A stretch of DNA of 28,103 bases from assembly GCA_034440395.1 (NCBI GenBank), contig JAWXBW010000028.1, forward strand, positions 1-28,103, read 5' to 3'. The translations under genes were made by a program, and so were the position numbers. The DNA is from JAAUTS01 sp034440395. Its GTDB lineage: Bacteria > Verrucomicrobiota > Verrucomicrobiia > Methylacidiphilales > JAAUTS01. Under the pieces are notes generated by a model. That model did no database searches and was not told where the DNA came from. It saw only the letters and a list, made by a program, of their open reading frames with translations. Positions 6,871-15,977 of the stretch are shown one piece after another. The first letter of the stretch is position 1. Each line of letters starts with the position of its first letter.

Positions 6871-8358
6871 ATGACACGTGCTTACTCCGTAATTAAGCTA
6901 ATGAATGTAACATTGTTGAAGACGTGTGTGGCTCTTTTATTTGCCTTACTGGTTGCTGCGGGGTGTTCGCCTAGTAAGCAGGAAAAAGTGATTATCTTAC
7001 ACACAGGACGCATGGCAGGTAATGTTTATCCCATGGAGCTAAAGGGTTTGGCTCCGTTACAATACTATCCTTATTTGGCAGCTTATGTGGCACAGGTTCG
7101 GAGTGATGCTCAAAAGAATGGTGACCAAGTCCTTTTAGTTGATTCAGGGGATAGTTTACTCGGCTCCTTTGCTAGTCATACGACACAGGCTCAGAATGTT
7201 GTAACATTATTTAACGAATTGCATTATGATGCAATTTTTCTAGGTAACCTCGATGCGAATCTCGACGAGGCGATGCTTCAAACCTTAAAAGCTCCTGTTC
7301 TTATCCCTTTTATTCGTGAAAGCAGTAAGCCGGCCATGGTGGGAACGCATTTGGGCTTAAAGCTGCTGCGTGGTAATAGGGAGATCATTTTATTACCCAA
7401 TTTTTATGGAGATACGAGTCGAGCCTCCGCTCCCTATCGTTTCCCTGTTTGGTTTGGCTCTAATCCTAGCGAAGTGGGTCCCTTACGAGAATATCATAGC
7501 TCCCTTAATTCTTTGGCTCCTATTTCTCCTGAAGCATTAGTCTTATTTCACTGGATGAAGTTTGAAGATACGGGAAACGTGCCAGTTGCTTTTCTTGAGC
7601 AACTAAAATCATGGGGTGTACACGCTATACTAGGACATACCATTTACGGCTCTACTTCCCGCGAAACGTGGAAGCAACGAGATTTTTCGTCTTGGGGCAT
7701 TCCTGTTTCAGAAAACATCTTACGAGAAAATCGAGGCTTTACCGTGGCTCGCCTCGACTTGGTGCGAACGGGAAAAGGTTGGAAACAGGAGGGTTCGACT
7801 CAACTCATTCCACTAAGTGCTAACATCGCTAAAGCGGATCCACTTATTATACAAAAAATGAGAAATTTCGCGGACACCATCCGTCAAGCAGACGAAGTTC
7901 TGGGGCAGCTCAACGAGCGTGTGAACGAAGAAGCTCTTTTAAAATATCATCTTTCGACCTTGGGAAAAACACCAAGAGCCAATCTTGTTTTCTATTCTGC
8001 GACCTCTATCCGCGGCAGTCTCGATTCTGGAAAATTAACAGCTAGTAAATTTTACAATGTAATTCCTTGGACGAATGAACTTAGCTTGATTGAGTTAAAC
8101 ACTGAACAATTAGCCAAAATGCGTAAAATGAAGGGTTTTGTCCTACTGAGTCAACCAGACGCTAGCAGGAAACCCGTTGTAGTAAGTTCCCGTTACTTTA
8201 CCCGGCTTCTTCAAGATGCGCTTGGCTTAGAAGATTCCCAAATTAAAGTTATAGCCCCAAACGAATTTGAATTTGCTAAGAACATGATAAAAACTTCTGG
8301 AGTCATGCCTTCTGCCAACCCGCAATTAGGAGGGTGGATTTATGAAAAGTTGGAATAA
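6871..8358 (+). CDS. lipoprotein with degenerate 5'-nucleotidase/UshA-like metallophosphatase fold
   Basis: A lipobox LVAAGC puts the lipidated cysteine at residue 32 (or 22 from ATG 6901, which gives a more normal signal length). The body follows the UshA/5'-nucleotidase layout. It opens with VIILHTGRMAG, where active enzymes have ILHTNDxHG. LLVDSGDSLLGS follows, keeping the bridging Asp. FLGNLDAN then keeps Asn but loses His of GNHE, and AILGHTIYG keeps GH of the GHxH region. The C-terminal ~170 residues resemble the substrate-binding domain. Loss of the first Asp and His predicts poor or no two-metal catalysis. The next gene starts inside its 3' end. Confidence 0.7.
   Translation: MTRAYSVIKLMNVTLLKTCVALLFALLVAAGCSPSKQEKVIILHTGRMAGNVYPMELKGLAPLQYYPYLAAYVAQVRSDAQKNGDQVLLVDSGDSLLGSFASHTTQAQNVVTLFNELHYDAIFLGNLDANLDEAMLQTLKAPVLIPFIRESSKPAMVGTHLGLKLLRGNREIILLPNFYGDTSRASAPYRFPVWFGSNPSEVGPLREYHSSLNSLAPISPEALVLFHWMKFEDTGNVPVAFLEQLKSWGVHAILGHTIYGSTSRETWKQRDFSSWGIPVSENILRENRGFTVARLDLVRTGKGWKQEGSTQLIPLSANIAKADPLIIQKMRNFADTIRQADEVLGQLNERVNEEALLKYHLSTLGKTPRANLVFYSATSIRGSLDSGKLTASKFYNVIPWTNELSLIELNTEQLAKMRKMKGFVLLSQPDASRKPVVVSSRYFTRLLQDALGLEDSQIKVIAPNEFEFAKNMIKTSGVMPSANPQLGGWIYEKLE
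8327..8334 (+). promoter_or_regulatory. ribosome binding site inside the upstream gene
   Basis: TAGGAGGG sits 7 bases before ATG 8342, within the last codons of the lipoprotein gene. It fixes the start of the pseudopilin-like gene and implies translational coupling. Confidence 0.7.
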
Positions 8359-9076
8359 CATCTTACACCAACTTTTGGGTAGTCACCTGAATTCCAGAAA
8401 GGGTATCACGCGTAACGAGTGGCTAGCCATCCTTAGCTTAGGCGTTGTCGTTTTTGGTATAGCCACTCCTTATTTCATACATACGGCTGCATCTGCCGCC
8501 CGCTCTGCTAGCGCAGCTAATTTACAACAATGGGGGATTGCGCTTAACTTATATCTAACAGAGTATGATAACAGACTGCCCGATACGGGAGACGCCAGCT
8601 TGCCAACCGAAGATACTCAGGCTTGGTATAATAGTCTCCCGCCCTACCTTTCCCAAACTCCTCTAAATGAAATGGCGGTTAAACCGCAACACGGTGAACC
8701 TTCACTTTGGATCGACCCATCTCTTAAAAAGTCTAAAACAACAGAGTTTCAGTTTTCTTACGCCATGAATGCGTGGTTGCAACCCGACCCCACCAAGTCC
8801 GCCTATAAAATCTACGAGATTGAAGACCCCTCACGTGTTGTTTTTTTGACAGAAACTGCAGGAGATTCCCCCCGCATCCAATCGGCGGAAGTTGACTTCC
8901 GTCATGGCAAAAAACAGCCTGACCCGCAAGCTAAGGCTCACGTCCTTTTCTGTGATGGTCATGTTGAGCTAATTACTCAAGAAGATTTAAAAGATAATAC
9001 CGCTAGCCAAGACCCACAAGCCCCCATGTCTAAGATCAGTTGGGTTCCCTTCTATCGAGCACCAGCACCCAAATAG
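8342..9076 (+). CDS. pseudopilin-like protein with noncanonical prepilin N-terminus
   Basis: The mature-like part matches the verrucomicrobial/planctomycetal type II pseudopilin pattern. A hydrophobic helix (LAILSLGVVVFGIATPYFI, about 29-47) is followed by SAANLQQWGIALNLYLTEYD with NRLPDTG next, and the C-terminal signature HVLFCDGHVELI. The cleavage region reads RKGITRNEW, with Gly before the cut and Glu at +5 as in prepilins. However, charged and polar residues (R, N) occupy +3 and +4 where the canonical GFTLIE is hydrophobic. The leader is about 21 residues. The gene overlaps the lipoprotein by 17 bases, so both are probably made together at the inner membrane/periplasm. Confidence 0.72.
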   Translation: MKSWNNILHQLLGSHLNSRKGITRNEWLAILSLGVVVFGIATPYFIHTAASAARSASAANLQQWGIALNLYLTEYDNRLPDTGDASLPTEDTQAWYNSLPPYLSQTPLNEMAVKPQHGEPSLWIDPSLKKSKTTEFQFSYAMNAWLQPDPTKSAYKIYEIEDPSRVVFLTETAGDSPRIQSAEVDFRHGKKQPDPQAKAHVLFCDGHVELITQEDLKDNTASQDPQAPMSKISWVPFYRAPAPK

Positions 9077-9163
9077 AGCGGTCGTTAGTAGATAGAAATG
9101 AATTACTGCAAACTCCCACCCAACAAAGATTGACCATGAAAAGTATTCGTGTTCGCATAGATT

Positions 9164-10471
9164 ATGGCCGAAGCTAGACCCAAAGATTTTTTCAAAATTC
9201 ACGGCAGACATCCTCTTTCGGGAGTGATCCGTCCGCAAGGTAATAAGAACGAAGCCATGCCGCTACTAGCTGCCGCATGTATGACGGATGAGCCTGTTCA
9301 CTTAACGAACATCCCGCAGATTGAAGACGTATCTCTCATGTTGGAGATTTTGCGTAAACTCGGCGTTAGCGTGGATGTAAAAATGGAAGGCGACGAACAA
9401 GTCGTAACCATTAACGCTGCTAAAAAACCCTCCCATGTTCTACCTCTCGAGCTAAGTAGCCGTCTGCGCGGCTCTGTCACTTTTGCTGGCCCCCTCTTGG
9501 CACGTTGCGGTAAAGTCTTTCTTCCTAGACCAGGAGGTGACCGCATCGGACGTCGTCGCCTTGACACCCACATGCTTGCGCTCGAAGCACTCGGTGCCAA
9601 GATTAAGGAATCGCGCGAGGGTTTTGAGTTAAGTGGGCGCACTTTAAAAGGAGCCGATATTTTGTTGGATGAAGCCTCCGTCACGGGCACGGAAAATGCC
9701 GTTTGTGCCGCCGTCTTAGCACAAGGAACCACCACTCTCCGCAACGCCGCCAGTGAGCCCCACGTGCAAGGTCTCTGCCGGATGCTCGTTAGTATGGGAG
9801 CTAAAATTGAGGGCATTGGCTCAAACATTCTCGTTATTCAAGGCGTCAAAAAACTACACGGCACCACTTTTCGGGTGAGTCCAGATTATCTGGAAGTTGG
9901 TAGTTTTATTTCCTTAGCGGCAGTTACCCGTGGCGAGATTTTGATTAAAGATGCAGACATCCCGAATCTGCGTATGATTCGACTTATTTTCTCACGGCTA
10001 GGAATTCAAACGATTGAGCAAGGCAAAGACCTTTTAGTGCCAGCTAAACAAAAAATGAAAATTCAAATGGATCTTGGCGGAGCCATTCCCAAAATTGAAG
10101 ACGCTCCTTGGCCTGCCTTTCCCGCTGACATGACCTCAGTCGCACTCGTTACCGCAACGCAATGCAAAGGAACCATTCTTATTCATGAAAAAATGTTTGA
10201 GTCCCGTCTCTACTTCACCGACCCTCTGATCAACATGGGGGCTCGCATCGTGCTCTGCGACCCGCACCGTGCCGTTGTTATAGGGCCCGAGCGCCTGCGT
10301 GGCTCACGGCTCGTCAGCCCCGATATCCGTGCGGGCATGGCTATGCTAATAGCTGCGCTTTGTGCGGAAGGTGACTCGGAAATCCAAAATATTGTCCAGA
10401 TCGACCGTGGCTTCAGCCGTATCGACGAGCGTTTAAAAAGCTTAGGCGCACGCATTGAACGTTGTGTGTGA
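9164..10471 (+). CDS. murA: UDP-N-acetylglucosamine 1-carboxyvinyltransferase
   Basis: MurA transfers enolpyruvate from PEP to UDP-GlcNAc, the first committed step of peptidoglycan synthesis. The 435-residue length, the start HGRHPLSGVIRPQGNKNEAM (K28-N29 as the conserved Lys-Asn) and repeated inside-out barrel motifs such as LGAKIKE and DIPNLRM fit the family. The mobile-loop motif, usually PGGCxIG, reads PGGDRIG, with D126 replacing the catalytic/fosfomycin-binding Cys. The same Cys-to-Asp change is known in chlamydial and mycobacterial MurA and gives natural fosfomycin resistance. It stands alone between the pseudopilin and a secreted protein, with no other mur gene here. Confidence 0.93.
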   Translation: MAEARPKDFFKIHGRHPLSGVIRPQGNKNEAMPLLAAACMTDEPVHLTNIPQIEDVSLMLEILRKLGVSVDVKMEGDEQVVTINAAKKPSHVLPLELSSRLRGSVTFAGPLLARCGKVFLPRPGGDRIGRRRLDTHMLALEALGAKIKESREGFELSGRTLKGADILLDEASVTGTENAVCAAVLAQGTTTLRNAASEPHVQGLCRMLVSMGAKIEGIGSNILVIQGVKKLHGTTFRVSPDYLEVGSFISLAAVTRGEILIKDADIPNLRMIRLIFSRLGIQTIEQGKDLLVPAKQKMKIQMDLGGAIPKIEDAPWPAFPADMTSVALVTATQCKGTILIHEKMFESRLYFTDPLINMGARIVLCDPHRAVVIGPERLRGSRLVSPDIRAGMAMLIAALCAEGDSEIQNIVQIDRGFSRIDERLKSLGARIERCV

Positions 10472-10607
10472 TGGAAGGAAAAACAGGTTCTGCCATTAAT
10501 TTGTAGATTCATCTACTTTCACCGCAGCTTCAGAGACTATGTTACTCGCAACCCAGAAACCGTAAAAGCCAGTTGCACAGCCTCAACTCCTTTGCTATCT
10601 ATAACTC

Positions 10608-11195
10608 ATGATTAAATCTTTTCTCTTGGCTCTTACGTTGGTCGTTGCCTCATTTTCCCCTTCCTTTGCGCTCACGGCCTATCAGGCTAAGGATGTGGCT
10701 AAGCGGGAAGTCAACGACGTGGCTAAGAAAAGCTTAGTTCAAATTCATGGTAAGCGCGGTGCTGTGGGTGTTTACCCTCTTGAGTGGGAAATCTTATTTT
10801 ACGATCCTTATGCTGACCAAGACGGGACAAAGGTCAAAGTCGCTGGTAATGTCATCACGCAAATTACTCAAGGTTACACTCAGATGGATAAAGCACGTAT
10901 CTTCGCTTACAAGCAGGATGAGATTCTTGATCCAACTCGCCTTAAAGTTGATTCCAATGAAATCGTTAAGATTCTATCCCGCTCGTCAGCTTTAAATAAT
11001 GTCAAGATCACGAGTGTAGATCTTTCCCTTAGCAAGATGAGCAAAGGCCCCATGGGCTCGGCAATGTGGTCTGTTGTCATGTATGCGAAAGATTCAAAGC
11101 AAGAAGAAGTAGAGTTTGGCAAAGCTCAAATCAATGCGGAAAGCGGTCAAATTCTGCAGCTTAAAATCGATCTAAAAAAGCTCATTAAAAAATAA
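10608..11195 (+). CDS. secreted protein of unknown function
   Basis: A signal peptide (KSFLLALTLVVASFSPSFA, cleavage near FA-LT) precedes a 175-residue soluble domain. The domain has alternating strands and basic residues, such as YPLEWEILFYDPYAD and MWSVVMYAKD, and ends in IDLKKLIKK. The pattern of short strands in which residues after EFGKAQINAESGQILQLK form a closing hairpin faintly recalls PepSY-like domains, but I would not assign that. It lies 27 bases upstream of the amidase gene on the same strand, so a role in the cell envelope with that enzyme is possible. Confidence 0.65.
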   Translation: MIKSFLLALTLVVASFSPSFALTAYQAKDVAKREVNDVAKKSLVQIHGKRGAVGVYPLEWEILFYDPYADQDGTKVKVAGNVITQITQGYTQMDKARIFAYKQDEILDPTRLKVDSNEIVKILSRSSALNNVKITSVDLSLSKMSKGPMGSAMWSVVMYAKDSKQEEVEFGKAQINAESGQILQLKIDLKKLIKK

Positions 11196-11222
11196 TTTCA
11201 TGATTAAAACGGGTGCTGCGTT

Positions 11223-12500
11223 ATGACAAAAAACTGGCACTTGCCAGTCTTCCTGACTCTGGCAGTCACCTTCTGCTGTCATTACGCCGTCTTAGCCGAA
11301 GCTCCGCTCACCACCTTAGGCTCCCTGCCTGAGTGGCGTAAGCTTGATCAGTTTCAATCCAGAATCACGCGCCAACAGTTTGAGCAAAACCTTTGGGTCT
11401 ATTCGCCAGATGCGGCCATTTACCGCTTCCTCGATATTTCTGATACGCAGTTAAAGATCTACTCAGATTTAGAAAAAACGATCCTCCTTTGGGAATTACG
11501 GTTTGCTCTAGACCCTGCGCTCAGGCCGTTGTCTCCCTACCGCCTTAAGCCGACTCACTTAAGAACCTTTATGGGTGCTACCCTTGAGAAGCCTCTGCAA
11601 GGGTTGCGCATTTGCTTAGATCCTGGGCATATCGGCGGGGAATGGTCGAATGTGGAAGAACGTTATTTTAAAATTCGGAAAGATCCACCCATTGAGGAAG
11701 CTACGCTTAACATAATCACGTGTCAGCATGTAGAGCGCTCACTAATTGAGGCAGGCGCTGAAGTTGTCTGGACGAAGAAAGACTATCAGCCCGTAACAGA
11801 TCTACGTCCCAAGGATCTTGTGTGGGAGGGACTTCAGCTCCTTTTTCGTCGTAATCCAAAGGCTTATACATCATTTTCCAAATCTAAATTACTTTATGAG
11901 CTAGGTTGGAATGCCGAGCTGGCTTTTTACCGACCGGCTGAGATCGGTGCCCGCGCCCGCGTGGTAGAAAAGCTAAATCCCGACTTCACGATATGCCTTC
12001 ACTACAACGCAGCACCATGGCGCAACCCCAAACGGCCACGCTTACTGAAAGCCAATAAGCTCATCGTTTTTGTTTCAGGCAGTTTCATGGCGGACGAGTT
12101 AAAGTATGATGATCAGAAGTTTAGCCTCATTAATAAAGTCTTAGAAGACTCCTTTGCCCTAGAGGAAGGGCTGAGCACAAGCATCGCTGAATCACTCCAG
12201 ACCACGCTAGAGCTGCCTCCAGAAAATTACACATCCTTCGCCGCCGCTCAACGCATCAACGGAAATCCTTACGTATGGACACGTAATCTTTTAGCGAATC
12301 GCCTTTTCCCTGGACCCACCATTTTTGTCGAAGGCCCTTACATGAATGACGCAGGTGTGTATGCACGTTTGCAAGCGGGAGATTATGATGGGGAGAGGCA
12401 AGTGCAGGGCGTTATGGTGCGCAGTCTTTACCGTGACTACGCGGAAAGTGTGAGTCAGGGTATTATTGAGTTCTACCGGAACCGTTTAACGAAGCCCTAG
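11223..12500 (+). CDS. N-acetylmuramoyl-L-alanine amidase (Amidase_3 family), secreted
   Basis: This family cleaves the bond between MurNAc and L-Ala of peptidoglycan with one zinc ion. A signal peptide spans about residues 1-25. An unassigned N-terminal part (26-125) precedes the catalytic domain. Zinc ligands are visible: H136 in CLDPGHIGG, E158 or E159 in PIEEATLN and H260 in CLHYNAAPW. The second Glu expected in the C-terminal part may be the one in FVEGPYMND. The domain is larger than typical Amidase_3 (about 290 versus 180-200 residues) because of an insert around 190-240 containing KDLVWEGLQLLFRR. It is probably co-transcribed with the preceding secreted protein. Confidence 0.85.
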   Translation: MTKNWHLPVFLTLAVTFCCHYAVLAEAPLTTLGSLPEWRKLDQFQSRITRQQFEQNLWVYSPDAAIYRFLDISDTQLKIYSDLEKTILLWELRFALDPALRPLSPYRLKPTHLRTFMGATLEKPLQGLRICLDPGHIGGEWSNVEERYFKIRKDPPIEEATLNIITCQHVERSLIEAGAEVVWTKKDYQPVTDLRPKDLVWEGLQLLFRRNPKAYTSFSKSKLLYELGWNAELAFYRPAEIGARARVVEKLNPDFTICLHYNAAPWRNPKRPRLLKANKLIVFVSGSFMADELKYDDQKFSLINKVLEDSFALEEGLSTSIAESLQTTLELPPENYTSFAAAQRINGNPYVWTRNLLANRLFPGPTIFVEGPYMNDAGVYARLQAGDYDGERQVQGVMVRSLYRDYAESVSQGIIEFYRNRLTKP

Positions 12501-12529
12501 CGCAACCATTCTTTTCTCAAGTATGGAGA

Positions 12530-13609
12530 TTAGTGCGCACCAGAGCAGGCTGGGGTCTCAATGATCACGGGGTTAAGTTTAGTGAGTGCTTGATAAGCTT
12601 GGCCTACTTCATTCTTAAAAGCATCTGCTGCCTCCTTACGGACAAGATTAATGGTGGCTCCGCCGAAGCCACCGCCACTTAAGCGTGAGCCTAAACAGCC
12701 TGCCTGTTGCGAGGCTAGCTGCACGAGTAAGTTGAGCTCTTCGCAACTATTCTCAAAATAATCAATGGAGCTTTGGTGGGATTGGAACATTAATTTCCCG
12801 AAAGCTTCCATATTGTTGTGAGCTAGGTAGCTGACAGCGTGGGCTACGCGTTCATTCTCACCAACCACATGCTTCGCCCGCTTATATGCTTGTTCGGGAA
12901 GGGTTGGCCTAAATTCTTCCAGCTCACTACTGGACACATCACGTAAAGCTTTTTTACCCATGAGGGCAGCGGCCTTTTCACAAGACTCGCGCCGTTCGTT
13001 GTATTCACCAGAGACTAAAGCATGTTTAGCTCCAGAGTGAATAATAACAAAAACCATCTTTGGATTCAGTAAGAGGTGGCGGATCTCAAAGCTACGACAG
13101 TCAATGTAGGTGGCGTGATTTTCTCGGCTCATCAAGACAGAAATTTGGTCGAGCAGCCCGCACTTTACTCCTGCATACAAATGTTCCGATTGTTGCGCCA
13201 CCCGCGCTAGCTCTAGGGGAGCTAAATCGTAAGGATAAAGCTTTTTTAAGCTGAGAAGCGTCGCTATTTCTAACGCAGCACTACTACTTAATCCCGCGCC
13301 GATGGGAATGGTGCTAGAGATTTTAAAATCCGCTCCGCCTAAAGCAACTCCACGTTCTTGTAACCCGGCAAAGCAGCCTAAAATATAGTTAACCCATGAT
13401 TCATCAGACTGTGGCGTGATTTGATCTAAGGCACCCTGCCACTGCCTCTGTAAATCACGGGACTCAAAACGTAAGGCCTTGCCATCAAGGCGAGTCGCTT
13501 CGATCTTTGTTCCCGTGTTAATTGCTAAAGAAAGGACTAAACCTTCATTATAGTCCGTGTGATTACCGAGTAATTCTGCCCGACCTGGAGCGTAAGTAGA
13601 GAACGTCAT
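12530..13609 (-). CDS. galK: galactokinase
   Basis: GalK phosphorylates galactose at C1 (Leloir pathway). The GHMP-kinase motifs are clear: APGRAELLGNHTDYNEG at the start, PIGAGLSSSAALEIA for the phosphate loop and GSRLSGGGFGGATINLV near the end. I chose ATG 13609, giving 359 residues, because the signature then begins at residue 7. The frame is open 29 codons further up to 13696, but those codons are not family-like. The usual GRxNLIGEH reads GRAELLGNH, so Asn and Glu are exchanged relative to E. coli, a variant I believe is common in several phyla. No other gal gene is present. ManA at 21800 is the only other hexose enzyme nearby. Confidence 0.88.
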   Translation of the reverse strand: MTFSTYAPGRAELLGNHTDYNEGLVLSLAINTGTKIEATRLDGKALRFESRDLQRQWQGALDQITPQSDESWVNYILGCFAGLQERGVALGGADFKISSTIPIGAGLSSSAALEIATLLSLKKLYPYDLAPLELARVAQQSEHLYAGVKCGLLDQISVLMSRENHATYIDCRSFEIRHLLLNPKMVFVIIHSGAKHALVSGEYNERRESCEKAAALMGKKALRDVSSSELEEFRPTLPEQAYKRAKHVVGENERVAHAVSYLAHNNMEAFGKLMFQSHQSSIDYFENSCEELNLLVQLASQQAGCLGSRLSGGGFGGATINLVRKEAADAFKNEVGQAYQALTKLNPVIIETPACSGAH

Positions 13610-13730
13610 GTGATGACTAGAATCTGGAGAATTTAGGTAAGGCTGTCTAATTAATTTCAAACTTTTCAGCAAAAGAGCACAGCGCCGCAAAACCAATTGA
13701 AGTTCTTTTAGTAACGACTAGCTTAGAGTT

Positions 13731-14255
13731 ATGAATAAGATTTCCGTCAACGACCTCCAACAAAAAATAATGCGTAATGAAATTGTCCATCTTATCGATG
13801 TGCGCACTCCAGGGGAGTTTTCTGCTGAGCACGCTGTCTCAGCTCTTAATTTTCCTCTAGATATTGTCTCTAAAAAAACCCTCGAACAAACTGGCCTAGC
13901 TAGCACGGACGAACCCCTTTATATTATTTGCCAAGGGGGCGGTCGTTCTAGTAAAGCCATTGAAAAACTTGAGGCTGAGGGTATCCAAAATTTATTCAAC
14001 GTAGAGGGAGGCACAAATGCGTGGATCGCCGCTAAACTAGCCACTGAAAAAGGCTCAGGCGTTATCTCCCTTGAGCGCCAAGTGCGGATAGCAGCAGGAG
14101 CTTTGATTTTCTTCGGTGTCGTCATGGGTCATTTCATCCATCCTGGCTTTTATCTAATCCCGGGTTTTGTCGGAGTAGGCCTAATCTTCGCTGGCATCTC
14201 AGATTGGTGCGGCATGGGGTTGCTGATGGCTAGAATGCCGTGGAACCAAAAATAG
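13731..14255 (+). CDS. rhodanese with C-terminal DUF2892 membrane domain (YgaP-like)
   Basis: The first ~100 residues are a rhodanese domain: IDVRTPGEFSAEHAVSALNFPL, then the active loop CQGGGRS with C67 as persulfide carrier. Residues about 118-174 hold two membrane segments and end in DWCGMGLLMARMPWN, the DUF2892 pattern found in the membrane rhodanese YgaP. It probably handles sulfane sulfur at the inner face of the membrane. It lies 19 bases upstream of sufS in the same direction, suggesting a sulfur-relay operon. Confidence 0.9.
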   Translation: MNKISVNDLQQKIMRNEIVHLIDVRTPGEFSAEHAVSALNFPLDIVSKKTLEQTGLASTDEPLYIICQGGGRSSKAIEKLEAEGIQNLFNVEGGTNAWIAAKLATEKGSGVISLERQVRIAAGALIFFGVVMGHFIHPGFYLIPGFVGVGLIFAGISDWCGMGLLMARMPWNQK

Positions 14256-14274
14256 TTTTTTCATTATTTTTTTT

Positions 14275-15507
14275 ATGCTGGATCCACTTTCATTACGTGC
14301 TGACTTCCCCATCCTACAGCAGTCCGTGAATGGGTGCCCTCTCATTTATTTTGATAACGGTGCCTCTACCCAAAAACCACGAGCCGTCATAGAGTCCTTA
14401 ACGTATTACTACGAACATGACCATAGCAACGTGCACCGTGGACTACACGAGTTAAGTAACCGTGCCACTGCGGCCTATGAAAAAGCGCGGGGACGTTTGG
14501 GTCGTTATTTAAACACTCGCTCGGCCGATGAAATTATCTTTACGCGGGGCACGACAGAAAGCATCAATCTCGTGGCTAATACGTGGGGGCGCACGCATCT
14601 CCGCACAGGAGATGTGATCTTACTTACGGAAATGGAACACCACGCTAACATCGTTCCTTGGCAGCTCCTAGCACAGTCCACCGGAGCAAGTCTTCGCTTC
14701 CTGCCTGTGACGGAAAATGGCGCCTCACTGGATCTTGATCGCTTAGATGAATTTCTCACGACAAAGGTTAAACTTTTTGCGTTCACCCATATTTCTAACA
14801 CCTTGGGCGTTATCAATCCCGCCGCAGAACTTTGCCAACGTGCCCGACGTCTGGGTGTTACCACGCTACTCGACGCTGCCCAAAGCGTCGGCCACAGCCC
14901 CGTCGATGTTCAAGCGCTGGGCTGCGACTTTCTTGTTTGCTCAGGTCATAAAATGGCTGGCCCTACAGGAATCGGGCTTCTCTATGGGCGCCAAGAAATT
15001 CTCGACACCATGCCTCCGTGGCAAGGCGGTGGTGAAATGATCACCCGCGTGAGCTTTGAGCAAAGTGAATGGAAACCCTCACCTTACCGCTTTGAGGCTG
15101 GCACGCCGAACATTGCCGACGCTATCGCACTAGCCACTGCGGCCGAGTACCTTGACCAAATTGGGCGAGACAACATCGCCGCTTATGATCATCACCTAGC
15201 CCAACTAGCCTATGAAAAGTTAAGAGAACTTCCCTTCCTGCACATTCTCGGTCCGCGTCCAGAACAAGGCAAACGTGCTGGCCTTCTTAGCTTTGTTATG
15301 GAAGGGGTTCACGCTCACGACATCACCGAAATGGCCAACCAATCCGGCATAGCCCTACGAGGCGGACATCATTGTAATCAGCCCTTGATGAAGAAACTAG
15401 GCACCCCAGCCACCACACGAGCCAGCTTTTACTTCTATAACACCGAGCAAGAAATTGATTTCTTTGTTCAATCTCTAAAAAAAATTAAAACTTTTTTTGC
15501 ACCATAA
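14275..15507 (+). CDS. sufS: SufS-type cysteine desulfurase
   Basis: This PLP enzyme removes sulfur from cysteine as a protein persulfide for Fe-S cluster assembly. Visible features are FDNGASTQKP (26-35), SNVHRGLHEL (51-60), the PLP lysine K226 in CSGHKMAGPTG and the persulfide cysteine C367 in LRGGHHCNQPLM. The RGGHHC form is the class II (SufS) signature. Length 410 is normal. It is followed 5 bases later by sufU, its known sulfur acceptor. SufB, SufC and SufD are not in the window. Confidence 0.95.
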   Translation: MLDPLSLRADFPILQQSVNGCPLIYFDNGASTQKPRAVIESLTYYYEHDHSNVHRGLHELSNRATAAYEKARGRLGRYLNTRSADEIIFTRGTTESINLVANTWGRTHLRTGDVILLTEMEHHANIVPWQLLAQSTGASLRFLPVTENGASLDLDRLDEFLTTKVKLFAFTHISNTLGVINPAAELCQRARRLGVTTLLDAAQSVGHSPVDVQALGCDFLVCSGHKMAGPTGIGLLYGRQEILDTMPPWQGGGEMITRVSFEQSEWKPSPYRFEAGTPNIADAIALATAAEYLDQIGRDNIAAYDHHLAQLAYEKLRELPFLHILGPRPEQGKRAGLLSFVMEGVHAHDITEMANQSGIALRGGHHCNQPLMKKLGTPATTRASFYFYNTEQEIDFFVQSLKKIKTFFAP

Positions 15508-15512
15508 TTGTT

Positions 15513-15977
15513 ATGCTAGATCTTGAAGAACTTTATCAGAGCGTTATCCTCGACCATTCTCGCCGCCCAAGGAACCGTGGTGTCTTGCCGCAGCCATGTC
15601 AAAAAGCCAGCGGAGATAATCCAGCCTGTGGGGATGAAGTCACCATCTACTTACGCCTTGATCTAGAGAATAAAATTGAGGCTATCCAGTTTGAAGGACA
15701 AGGCTGCGCCATCAGCCAAGCATCCGCCTCTCTCATGACCGTTAAGCTTAAAGGCAAGACCATACCGGAAGCTCACGAGATATTGACACTTTTTCAAAAT
15801 CATCTTACCGCTAAAACGGAGGAGGAGCTACCTGACACTTTCGGTAATCTCAAAGCCTTAGCTGGTGTCCGTAAATTTCCCCAGCGCGTCAAGTGCGCTA
15901 CACTAGCTTGGAACGCGCTTAAACAAATCCTGCAGGAACAGGAAGTTTCTCCCTCCACCCCCTCCGCATCGAATTGA
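15513..15977 (+). CDS. sufU: SufU zinc-dependent sulfurtransferase
   Basis: SufU accepts the persulfide from SufS by zinc-ligand exchange. The residues expected for zinc binding are present: C39 and D41 in NPACGDEV, C65 in GQGCAISQAS and C128 in RVKCATLAW. The IscU/SufU Lys-Ala pattern and 154-residue length fit SufU rather than IscU, as does the insert between the second and third Cys. Its stop TGA overlaps the TTG start of tolQ (TTGA at 15974-15977), tying sulfur assembly genes to the envelope motor genes. Confidence 0.92.
   Translation: MLDLEELYQSVILDHSRRPRNRGVLPQPCQKASGDNPACGDEVTIYLRLDLENKIEAIQFEGQGCAISQASASLMTVKLKGKTIPEAHEILTLFQNHLTAKTEEELPDTFGNLKALAGVRKFPQRVKCATLAWNALKQILQEQEVSPSTPSASN

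Noticed and set aside
9298..9828. Minus-strand frame of 176 codons inside murA
   Set aside because: Ser/Arg/Pro-rich antisense shadow of a firmly assigned gene.
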